A DNA stretch of 6,115 nt. It comes from M55B118 sp041694275 (GTDB taxonomy: Bacteria; Bacillota_I; Bacilli_A; Izemoplasmatales; Izemoplasmataceae). How positions within the stretch are numbered: position 1 is the first letter of the stretch; each line of letters opens with the position of its first letter. Made by a program: the position numbers and the translations under genes. This document shows positions 1 through 5,735 of the stretch, in pieces. The notes under the pieces were generated by a model. That model saw only the letters and a program-made list of their open reading frames with translations, ran no database searches and was not told the DNA's origin. Where the stretch lies: positions 1 through 6,115 of the forward strand of contig JASMTQ010000055.1 in NCBI GenBank assembly GCA_041694275.1, written 5' to 3'.

Positions 1-945
1 GCCGCGCTCATTGGGGAAATCAACACCTACGCGACTGAAGGCGCTGAGATTGTGAGGATTGCGGTTTTTGATGATGCGGACGCTGACGCTCTTAAAACGG
101 TTGTAAGGGGCACAAGCGTTCCGCTTGTTGCGGACATCCATTTCAACCATAAATATGCCCTAAAAGCCGCTGAGGCGGGGATTGCGAAAATCCGCATCAA
201 CCCCGGCAATATCGGTGACAAACAAAAAATAAGAGAAGTCGTCAAAGCCTGCAAGGATAAGAAGATTCCAATAAGAATCGGCGTAAACGCCGGTAGCCTG
301 GAAAAGGACCTGTTAAAAACGTATGGTCGCACCGCTAAGGCCATGGTCGAAAGTGCGAAAAGGCATGTGAAGCTCCTAGAAGATGAAGACTTCTACGACA
401 TCATCATTTCTCTCAAGGCGAGTGATGTCGCACTCACCGTCGATGCGAACATGCTCGCGGCGAGTACTTTCCCCTACCCTCTTCACATAGGCATCACAGA
501 AGCGGGCCCGGCCTACCAGGGCACCATCAAAAGCGCCGCAGGACTTGGAATGCTTCTTTATCACGGGATTGGTGATACCATCAGAATCAGTCTGTCTGCA
601 GGAAGACTCAAAGAACTCAAGGCCTGCAAGACACTGCTTGCGAGTTTCGACCTCTATGAAGCGCCAACCCTTGTAAGCTGCCCTACATGCGGACGTCTTG
701 CCTACGATATGGACGCACTTGTTAACAAGGTCGAAACCTACCTTGAAAACAATCCTACAACCCTTAAAATCGCGGTTATGGGCTGCGCCGTAAATGGGCC
801 CGGTGAAGCGCGGGACGCGGATATCGGCATTGCGGGGGGGAAGAAGGAAGGCCTTCTTTTCATAGACGGCGAGATTGTTAAAAAAGTGCCGCAGGAAATG
901 CTTTATGAATCCCTCATTGAAGCGATAGAAAACTATAAGAAATAA
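1..945 (+). CDS. ispG: IspG (GcpE), 4-hydroxy-3-methylbut-2-en-1-yl diphosphate synthase, 5'-truncated
   Basis: This is the [4Fe-4S] enzyme of the MEP isoprenoid pathway that reductively converts methylerythritol cyclodiphosphate to HMBPP in the cytoplasm. The frame is open from base 1 and gives 314 residues; by recalled alignment to E. coli IspG (372 aa) about 41 N-terminal residues lie outside the window. The GTG at 52 is an internal valine codon, not the start. The TIM-barrel part shows VPLVADIHF, RINPGNIG, RIGVNAGSLEKDL and the ITEAG motif. The C-terminal reductase-like domain carries the cluster ligands: CPTC (cysteines at bases 679-681 and 688-690), then C at 784-786 and the glutamate at 805-807 within GCAVNGPGEA. 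There is no plant/Chlamydia-type insertion domain. The tail (ARDADIGIAGG, KKVPQEM) resembles Bacillus IspG. All key residues of the visible part are present. It converges on the pilus operon and ends inside the left arm of the shared terminator. Confidence 0.97.
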   Translation, partial: AALIGEINTYATEGAEIVRIAVFDDADADALKTVVRGTSVPLVADIHFNHKYALKAAEAGIAKIRINPGNIGDKQKIREVVKACKDKKIPIRIGVNAGSLEKDLLKTYGRTAKAMVESAKRHVKLLEDEDFYDIIISLKASDVALTVDANMLAASTFPYPLHIGITEAGPAYQGTIKSAAGLGMLLYHGIGDTIRISLSAGRLKELKACKTLLASFDLYEAPTLVSCPTCGRLAYDMDALVNKVETYLENNPTTLKIAVMGCAVNGPGEARDADIGIAGGKKEGLLFIDGEIVKKVPQEMLYESLIEAIENYKK

Positions 946-986
946 AATAATACGGTCAGATTGAAAAAATCTGACCGTATTATTTT
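944..986. terminator. Bidirectional Rho-independent terminator between ispG and pilO
   Basis: A perfect 19-bp inverted repeat (944-962 with 968-986) surrounds a 5-nt loop GAAAA. The core is TACGGTCAGATT, flanked by A-rich sequence on the left and T-rich sequence on the right, so each strand's transcript ends its hairpin in a U-run. It begins within the ispG stop codon and lies 11 nt past the pilO stop, so it can end both convergent transcripts. No other sequence occupies this gap. Confidence 0.92.
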
Positions 987-997
987 TATGGATGAGG

Positions 998-1570
998 TTA
1001 TTCGTCGCTAGGGTAATAAAAGGCAACGAAGTTAAGTGTGATAGGCAAGGGTTCATTTACCGGGTTTTCATACTGCACGCTTTGAAGGACGAAGAGCTGG
1101 TCCTGATCATGCATCCGGTCCACAAATGAGGATATTTCACTAGTATCCGATGTATTGAAACGGACGGTGGCCCTGTAGGTATCGAGTTCATTTGAAAGGC
1201 TTAGGAAGTCCGAGCCTTCAGGGAAGTTAGGATCATCTGTGATGGAGACAGAAAGGTTTCTTCCTCCGGTACTTGAAATGCCTTCGTATTCAAGCTGGGT
1301 AAGGACATAATAGGTAAGCTGGTCCTTGTCGTAGTAGGCAGGGATTTCCCTGTGCATTTCACTCATGCGTGGGAGTTCATCGGTCTGGAAATCCGCAACC
1401 AGGTTTTCAAGGGCTCTGATTTCACTTTCAAGGTCTTCGTTTTCGGCCTGGGCTTCTTCTATGCGGTCATCAACCGTATCGAGAATGTAGAATCTTCCCG
1501 CCACGATTGCACCGATCATGAGAAGAATGATGACGCCAAACAAAATGTCACTCGCTCTCTTGGACAGCAT
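998..1570 (-). CDS. pilO: PilO-like type IV pilus alignment-complex protein
   Basis: This is the last gene of the pilus operon. The 190-residue product has a short cytoplasmic N-terminus (MLSKRAS), one membrane segment at about residues 9-25 (ILFGVIILLMIGAIVAG), an acidic coiled coil at about 34-62, and a C-terminal domain (about 80-190) of the size and position of the PilO ferredoxin-like domain. PilO pairs with PilN through the coiled coil and links the platform to the pilus machinery outside the membrane. I chose ATG at 1570: the site GAGGTGA at 1577-1583 is 6 nt away, while the GTG at 1576 would directly abut it. The start lies inside the end of pilN (23-nt overlap), which suggests translational coupling. 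The sequence itself is weakly conserved, so the name rests on topology plus the PilM-PilN-PilO order. A GspM-like protein is the main alternative. Confidence 0.85.
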   Translation of the reverse strand: MLSKRASDILFGVIILLMIGAIVAGRFYILDTVDDRIEEAQAENEDLESEIRALENLVADFQTDELPRMSEMHREIPAYYDKDQLTYYVLTQLEYEGISSTGGRNLSVSITDDPNFPEGSDFLSLSNELDTYRATVRFNTSDTSEISSFVDRMHDQDQLFVLQSVQYENPVNEPLPITLNFVAFYYPSDE

Positions 1571-2144
1571 CGTCACTCACCTCGATCGTATAGGCTGCGC
1601 GGTAGCGCGTGGACCCACTGATGGGTTCAGGGTCCGTATGGCTTGATCCACTGACGAAGTCAAGCTCAAGAAATTCAATGTTTACGTTACTGAAGGATAT
1701 CACGCGTCTTAACGTGATAACCAGATCAAAACGGTTCTCTACAGCGTTGTAGGAGACGGATAGAATCCGTCCGTCCGTTTCAATGATGGTGATCGCTTCT
1801 TCTATTTCACTTAGATTGTCTGCGTATTCACTCTGTAAGGGACGGGCCATTTCAAGCTGGTCCTGAAAATCAATACGCTCTCTTTCAATACCGTAGCGGT
1901 CAACGATATCGTTGATGACTTCGAGTTCGTTTGTAAGATCATTGTTCGTCTCAAGCGTATCATCGAGCGTATCCTGACGTCCGTTCAATGGAATATAGAT
2001 GAGCACCCAGCTGAAGAATACAGCCACAAGCACAATCAGAAGAATATTGACGTTGAACGCACGCGGACGGCGCATCTGGGGAAGCAGATCAACTTCGATA
2101 AAGGCGCTTTGTTCATCATCGCCCTTGTAATGTCTGTTGGCCAT
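1548..2144 (-). CDS. pilN: PilN-like type IV pilus alignment-complex protein
   Basis: This 198-residue bitopic membrane protein is the partner of PilM inside the cell and of PilO outside. The N-terminal cytoplasmic part contains VDLLP at residues 18-22, the counterpart of the conserved PilN motif (I/V-N/D-LLP) that docks into the PilM groove. It is followed by a basic stretch (QMRRPR) and one membrane segment at about 33-53. Then come two probable helical, coiled-coil stretches (about 57-80 and 90-125) and a mixed alpha/beta C-terminal domain. I chose ATG at 2144, which overlaps the pilM stop by one base (TAATG) and has AAGGGGTGG just upstream. A GTG three codons earlier would lie within that site. 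The TGA stop is followed in the same frame by further sense codons, so it supports TGA being read as stop here. The name rests on the docking motif, topology and gene order. Confidence 0.88.
   Translation of the reverse strand: MANRHYKGDDEQSAFIEVDLLPQMRRPRAFNVNILLIVLVAVFFSWVLIYIPLNGRQDTLDDTLETNNDLTNELEVINDIVDRYGIERERIDFQDQLEMARPLQSEYADNLSEIEEAITIIETDGRILSVSYNAVENRFDLVITLRRVISFSNVNIEFLELDFVSGSSHTDPEPISGSTRYRAAYTIEVSDDAVQESE
1577..1583 (-). promoter_or_regulatory. Ribosome binding site of pilO
   Basis: GAGGTGA on the minus strand lies 6 nt before the ATG at 1570, inside the last codons of pilN. It decides the pilO start against the GTG at 1576, which directly abuts it. Confidence 0.75.
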
Positions 2145-3085
2145 TAAAACCACCCCTTGTCTTTTAAGAGTGACGCCGCAAGCGGGATGTAACAGTCTCT
2201 GTCAATCAGAGTATCAACGATTTTAGAGACCTTGTTCATCTTGAAAATTTCCGTATGGAGGATACTGCCTTCTTCTACGAAGTATTCTTCAAGCGCTTCG
2301 TCTGAAAAGCTTGAAGACATGTTGAAGATGACGACTTTCTGGATTTCACGGTCACCACCGTGAAGGTTGTATTTGTAGTAGTTTGCGATTTTGGATATTT
2401 CACTGTCGATAAGTTCCAGATAACGCGCTTCTTCTTGCACTTTCGCTGTCACGTTTTGAATGAGTGAAAAAAGCGGAATCTCTTCATCGAAGATGTAAAG
2501 GGAATACGTATGGTCAAAGACCGAAACGAACAGTATGTCGTGTTCAAATTCGATTTCAGGGTCTTCGTGAATTCTATAATAATAGAGTCTGTGAAGCGCA
2601 AGCGGTGGAATATCGGTTCTCACGACCTGCATGTTCATGTTGTAAAACAAGGACACATAAGACTTCAGTTCCTGCGTTGGTGCATAGAACATGATGACTT
2701 CGTAGTTGTCTTCGTTCTTCTTGTGGATGACGTAGTCCATTTTCATGTCTTCAAATGGAATCATGATCATTTTCTGCATCTGTTCTTTGATGTAGTCACC
2801 GATCTCGTTTGGTTTGTAGATGATGGGCACTTGAATCTTGCGGAATGTGAAAAGCTCTTCATGAACGACCAGATTGACGCGTCTGGCGCGTATCTTGAAG
2901 AGTTTGAAGGTATCCTTCAATATCTTTTGAAGTTTCTCCTCACGGTAAATCACGCCGTTTTCAATAATGCCTGGTTCAAGCTCAACTGAACTGTACTTCA
3001 TTTTCTTCATCTGATAGCCATCCGGCTTTTCAATGAAGGACACTTCTCGGTCATTGAAGAAAATATTGAGTGATGTTCGTGCCAT
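2144..3085 (-). CDS. pilM: PilM-like actin-fold protein of the type IV pilus alignment complex, divergent
   Basis: This 313-residue protein has no membrane segment or signal peptide, so it should sit on the cytoplasmic face of the membrane and bind PilN. Position directly before pilN and pilO, and size (PilM is usually near 350 aa), identify it. The strand pattern is still recognisable: an N-terminal hairpin (LNIFFNDREVSFIE), VNLVVHEELFTFRKIQVP, a long middle region, and DILFVSVFDHTYSLYIFDEEIPLFS at about 183-208. In typical PilM the first hairpin reads like GIDIG(S/T) and the later one like VDIG; here the Asp and Gly of both phosphate loops are replaced. ATP binding is therefore doubtful. 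The ATG at 3085 has AAAGGGGGAA at 3091-3100, 5 nt upstream, which overlaps the pilD stop codon by one base. The family call is mostly by context. An HMM search with PilM_2 or a structure prediction would settle it. Confidence 0.82.
   Translation of the reverse strand: MARTSLNIFFNDREVSFIEKPDGYQMKKMKYSSVELEPGIIENGVIYREEKLQKILKDTFKLFKIRARRVNLVVHEELFTFRKIQVPIIYKPNEIGDYIKEQMQKMIMIPFEDMKMDYVIHKKNEDNYEVIMFYAPTQELKSYVSLFYNMNMQVVRTDIPPLALHRLYYYRIHEDPEIEFEHDILFVSVFDHTYSLYIFDEEIPLFSLIQNVTAKVQEEARYLELIDSEISKIANYYKYNLHGGDREIQKVVIFNMSSSFSDEALEEYFVEEGSILHTEIFKMNKVSKIVDTLIDRDCYIPLAASLLKDKGWF
2150..2158 (-). promoter_or_regulatory. Ribosome binding site of pilN, inside the pilM 3' end
   Basis: AAGGGGTGG on the minus strand precedes the ATG at 2144 by 5 nt (8 nt from the AGGGG core). 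It lies within the last codons of pilM, so ribosomes finishing pilM would reach the pilN start. It argues against the in-frame GTG at 2153. Confidence 0.7.
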
Positions 3086-3099
3086 AGATGTTCCCCCTT

Positions 3100-3852
3100 T
3101 TATAGAAGTCCGAGATATAGTTCTAACAGGCTCGGACCGAAAACATACGCGAGTATGCTCCCCAGATAAATGAATGGTACAAACGGTATGGGATTCATTC
3201 GCTTGATGACAGCCTTGCCTATGATAAGGCCAATCAATGCCGCAAAGAACAAGGACATGAATACCAGGTGTATCTCAAGGACTACCCCGATAATGGCGTA
3301 TAGTTTGATATCGCCACCGCCCAGGGCTTCTTGTTTGAAACGTTTCTTCCCATACCAGGCCATAAGCCACATGAACAAAAATCCAGCCACACCGCCAAGA
3401 ATTGCATAAAGCGGTGTCGTTAATGGAAACAGCACTCTCAGTACGATAAGAAACGGTGCAAACACTAGTAAAACCTTGTCAGGTACCAGCTGATACTTGG
3501 CGTCACTCGCCGTGACCGTAGTCATGAGCATAACAAATAGCATCATTATCACATATTCTACCACATTATCCATTAAATATAAATATCCACCCGCAAAGAT
3601 AAGCCCACCAAAGAGTTCGTAGAGTGGGTATATAGGAGAAACCTTGTTTCCGCAATAAGGACATTTCCCTTTTACAAAGAAATACCCAACAATAGGAATA
3701 AGTCCATACCAGGGTATGGTTTCACCACAGGAATCGCACTCACTTCTACCAAGCAAGGTCTTGTCTTTTGGTAGACGCATCCCTACGAGTGTTAAGAACG
3801 ATGTAAATGCAGCGCCTAATATAAAAACATAAATTATAATTATCCAAGTCAT
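3100..3852 (-). CDS. pilD: PilD prepilin peptidase / N-methyltransferase (A24 family)
   Basis: This 250-residue polytopic membrane protein cleaves the class III leader of pilins and methylates the new N-terminus. The N-terminal methylase domain carries the paired cysteines C39-x2-C42 and C64-x2-C67 (ECDSCG, KCPYCG), with GxxIPxxGY between them. The peptidase part has both aspartates of the aspartic-protease site: D117 in TASDAKYQLVPD and D181 in GGGDIKL. Hydrophobic stretches fill most of the remaining sequence, as expected for about eight membrane helices. The length is normal for the bifunctional form. I chose ATG at 3852 because AGGTGGGTGA lies 7 nt upstream; the in-frame GTG at 3867 would fall inside that site. 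Its substrate PilA is encoded immediately upstream. The 5' half is richer in A+T than pilM and pilC. Translation start and transcription are probably limited by the hairpin described separately. Confidence 0.97.
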   Translation of the reverse strand: MTWIIIIYVFILGAAFTSFLTLVGMRLPKDKTLLGRSECDSCGETIPWYGLIPIVGYFFVKGKCPYCGNKVSPIYPLYELFGGLIFAGGYLYLMDNVVEYVIMMLFVMLMTTVTASDAKYQLVPDKVLLVFAPFLIVLRVLFPLTTPLYAILGGVAGFLFMWLMAWYGKKRFKQEALGGGDIKLYAIIGVVLEIHLVFMSLFFAALIGLIIGKAVIKRMNPIPFVPFIYLGSILAYVFGPSLLELYLGLL

Positions 3853-3890
3853 AAAAAAATCACCCACCTATATTCTATAATAGATGGGTG
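3853..3890 (-). terminator. Terminator-like hairpin plus T7 run before pilD; 3' arm contains the pilD ribosome binding site
   Basis: On the minus strand, CACCCATCTAT (3890-3880) pairs with ATAGGTGGGTG (3871-3861) over 11 positions. Ten are Watson-Crick pairs and one is G-U, with an 8-nt loop. The stem is followed by A and seven T residues (3859-3853), then the pilD ATG at 3852. The shape is that of an intrinsic terminator. At the same time AGGTGGGTGA (3869-3860) is the only good Shine-Dalgarno site for pilD, so the fold would also hide it. The inferred role is partial termination after pilA and low PilD translation. Confidence 0.7.
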
Positions 3891-3927
3891 ATAAATGATA
3901 GTTTAAATGTTATTGATTCTTTTGATA

Positions 3928-4404
3928 CTAATTAGTAGTAATAGTCAAATCAGTCTCTGGGCCGGTCGTAAACGTATCAGGAATGTTGTTGGTAGATGTA
4001 TCGGCATCAACAACGTCATCCCTATCTGCAGTATCAGGATTGCCAGCAAAATAATAATCAGTTGTTTCAATAGCTACTTGCCAAGAAGTACCATTATACC
4101 AAACTACGTATTCTCCATCCACATCATTAATATAATCATCAAGTGTCGGAGTTCCACCCTCTTCGAAATATGTTGTATCTGGATCATAGCCTGTTGCATC
4201 AACATCACAAACGGAATCATTTTCACTTGTACAGTAAAGGTCGACTTGTGATTGAAGATTTGTCGCATCTGCCAAGACTGCATCCTTTTCAGCATTCGAA
4301 ACGATATTTCCTACGGCAGGAACGGAAATTGCCGCGATGATTCCTAGGATTACAATTACAATCAAAAGTTCTACGAGTGTTACACCTTTTTGGTTTTTAA
4401 CCAT
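3928..4404 (-). CDS. pilA: Major type IV pilin, PilA-like, strongly acidic
   Basis: The 158-residue prepilin has a short leader MVKNQKG with cleavage expected after G7. Then comes VTLVELLIVIVILGIIAAIS, the hydrophobic assembly helix, with the conserved glutamate at mature position 5 (E12). The +1 residue is valine rather than the usual phenylalanine. The mature chain would be 151 residues. It has two cysteines (C58, C66) that could form a small disulfide loop, a pseudopilin-like YVVWYNGTSWQVA strand pair at 99-111, and an Asp/Thr-rich tail. By hand count the mature part has 29 Asp/Glu and only 2 Lys/Arg, which suggests a saline or calcium-rich habitat or bound cations. The ATG at 4404 has GGTGG at 4414-4418. 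Its own promoter lies just upstream, as expected for the most abundant pilus protein. It could instead be a minor pilin or GspG/ComGC-like pseudopilin, but it is the only pilin in the window and has a dedicated promoter. Confidence 0.93.
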   Translation of the reverse strand: MVKNQKGVTLVELLIVIVILGIIAAISVPAVGNIVSNAEKDAVLADATNLQSQVDLYCTSENDSVCDVDATGYDPDTTYFEEGGTPTLDDYINDVDGEYVVWYNGTSWQVAIETTDYYFAGNPDTADRDDVVDADTSTNNIPDTFTTGPETDLTITTN

Positions 4405-4448
4405 GTTGTTCAGCCACCATTATTTTTTTAGTCGATAAATCTAACTTA

Positions 4449-4477
4449 AATATAGCACAGTAAAGCCTGTTGGTCAA
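4449..4477 (-). promoter_or_regulatory. Sigma-A-type promoter of pilA with extended -10
   Basis: On the minus strand, TTGACC (4477-4472) is followed after exactly 17 nt by TATATT (4454-4449), which is preceded by TG plus one base (TGC). This matches the vegetative consensus at 5 of 6 bases in each box. Transcription should begin near 4442, leaving a leader of about 40 nt that contains the GGTGG site of pilA. It lies in the 95-nt gap after pilC, where I see no terminator, so transcripts from pilBC may also run through. Confidence 0.8.
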
Positions 4478-4499
4478 TAATTAGTATGTAAAGTTTTAT

Positions 4500-5723
4500 C
4501 TAATTCAGTTGATCAGAAAGAGAAAGTGATGGCAGCATGACCGCGAGGATCATGACAACGATAAGCGCGTATATGAAAATAAGAAGCAAGGGTTCAAGCG
4601 CTTTTTTGAGTTTTTCGACTTTCACTTCACTGTCTTCATCGTAGAATTTGGCGAGGTTGTTCATCATTTTACCTAGATCTCCGGTGCGCTCGCCTACGCC
4701 CATCATGCGCGTGAAGACGACTTCACTTGCGTAGTGGTGTTCAAACGCCTTTGACATGTATTCTCCGCCGTTTACTAGCTTCTGCGCTTCTACGAGACGC
4801 TCGCGGTAGATTTTGTTATCTAAGAGATTGTAGGTGGTCTCGAGCGAATCCTGAAGCGGGACGTGGTTCTTGAGAAGCTGTGAAATCGTGGCGGCGATGC
4901 GTGATAGGTTATTCAGTTTCGGGAGGCCTCCGAAGATGGGCGCCTTGATGGCGACCATGGAGAGGAATCTTTGTACTGGATAGACTTTTTTGACGATGAG
5001 TCTTACGAGCAGTATGAATGCCACAAGGCCACCAAGGATATAGAGCACGTTTGCACGCATGAAGTTCCCTGTATTCATGAAGATACGCGTCATCGCGGGG
5101 AGTTCTCCGCCGACGGTATCGTACATGCCTTCAAACTGTGGCATGACACCGACCATGAGGAATATCGCAACGACGATCGCGACAATCAGATAAATCGCAG
5201 GCATCATCATGGTCGACTTGATGGAGCTTTTGAGCCGGTACTGCTTGTCAAAGTAATCCACCGTTTCGGTGATGACTTCGTCAAGGTCCCCGGTCTTCTC
5301 ACCCATCTCAACCATGGCGACCAGGATTCTTGGGAACTCTCTCTGGTGTTCTCGGAATGCATCAGACAAGGTTGAGCCACTGTTTACGTTGTAGTAAACC
5401 CCGAAAAGAATCCGTCTTACGTTTTTGTTGGTTTGCTGGCTCGCGAGTATTTCACACGCTTCGTTCAGCTTGACGCCTGAACGAAGGAGCGAGCCCATTT
5501 GTCTTAGATAGAATATAAGATCACGTTCAGAGATAACACTGTTCAGGGTAATCCGCGAGAGTTTCCCGAGTACGGACGAGTGTTTCTCGATTTCAATCGC
5601 ACGAAGGCCCTGTTCGAACAAAAACTGATCAACGATGGCCTTTGAAGGGCCTTCGGTGACGCCTTTGACGATTTTACCGTCGTTCATCCGTTTGGCTTTG
5701 TACTTATAGTCGTTGACTTGCAT
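4500..5723 (-). CDS. pilC: PilC inner-membrane platform protein (GspF family)
   Basis: This 407-residue integral membrane protein is the platform that PilB acts on to add pilin subunits at the base of the fibre. It has the normal length and layout: an N-terminal cytoplasmic segment (YKYKAKRMNDGKIVKG, typical of PilC/GspF), then two homologous T2SSF domains. The first (about 68-195) contains FYLRQMGSLLRSGV and GEKTGDL at 141-147; the second (about 272-398) contains AATISQLLKNHVPL and GERTGDL at 344-350. Membrane segments lie at about 175-195, 225-245 and 378-398. The ATG at 5723 has a full AGGAGG site 6 nt upstream, the best in the window. The gene follows pilB after a 10-nt gap, so both should be on one transcript. 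No frameshift or missing motif is seen. A ComGB or GspF assignment is excluded mainly by the pilM-N-O genes downstream. Confidence 0.97.
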   Translation of the reverse strand: MQVNDYKYKAKRMNDGKIVKGVTEGPSKAIVDQFLFEQGLRAIEIEKHSSVLGKLSRITLNSVISERDLIFYLRQMGSLLRSGVKLNEACEILASQQTNKNVRRILFGVYYNVNSGSTLSDAFREHQREFPRILVAMVEMGEKTGDLDEVITETVDYFDKQYRLKSSIKSTMMMPAIYLIVAIVVAIFLMVGVMPQFEGMYDTVGGELPAMTRIFMNTGNFMRANVLYILGGLVAFILLVRLIVKKVYPVQRFLSMVAIKAPIFGGLPKLNNLSRIAATISQLLKNHVPLQDSLETTYNLLDNKIYRERLVEAQKLVNGGEYMSKAFEHHYASEVVFTRMMGVGERTGDLGKMMNNLAKFYDEDSEVKVEKLKKALEPLLLIFIYALIVVMILAVMLPSLSLSDQLN

Positions 5724-5729
5724 GGAAAG

Positions 5730-5735
5730 CCTCCT
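5730..5735 (-). promoter_or_regulatory. Ribosome binding site of pilC overlapping the pilB stop codon
   Basis: AGGAGG on the minus strand, 6 nt before the pilC ATG, shares two bases with the TAG stop of pilB (TAGGAGG). Ribosomes ending pilB are thus placed on the pilC start site. Confidence 0.8.

Noticed and set aside
834..840. Run of seven G in ispG, a possible phase-variable tract
   Set aside because: The frame continues intact through the conserved C-terminus, the enzyme is a housekeeping one, and a single G7 is too short to argue for switching.
376..1056. Minus-strand open frame of 226 codons opposite ispG
   Set aside because: It lies antisense to a clearly conserved gene, runs through the terminator hairpin into the end of pilO in another frame, and its protein has no recognisable pattern.
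2345..2364. 8-bp perfect inverted repeat with 4-nt loop inside pilM (TTCACGGT / ACCGTGAA)
   Set aside because: It lies mid-gene with no U-run or start codon near it, and encodes an ordinary stretch of the protein. A chance palindrome is likely.
2510..2989. Plus-strand open frame of 159 codons opposite pilM
   Set aside because: It is the mirror of pilM codons. The Val/Phe/His-rich composition is what an antisense frame of Asp/Glu/Lys-rich coding sequence gives.
3870..3927. Possible extra promoter for pilD in the pilA-pilD gap (TATTAT with TTAAAC upstream)
   Set aside because: The -35 match is poor and the -10 lies inside the hairpin stem. The A+T-rich base composition explains it.
3907..4251. 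Plus-strand open frame opposite pilA, rich in Ile and Ser
   Set aside because: It is antisense to a pilin with clear class III signal and promoter, with no supporting promoter or product similarity.
4457..4470. Small inverted repeat ACAG/CTGT in the pilA promoter spacer, possible operator
   Set aside because: The half-sites are only 4 bp with a 6-nt gap, which is expected by chance; no known operator recognised.
4971..5375. Plus-strand open frame of 134 codons opposite pilC
   Set aside because: It is a His/Asp-rich shadow of the conserved PilC reading frame.
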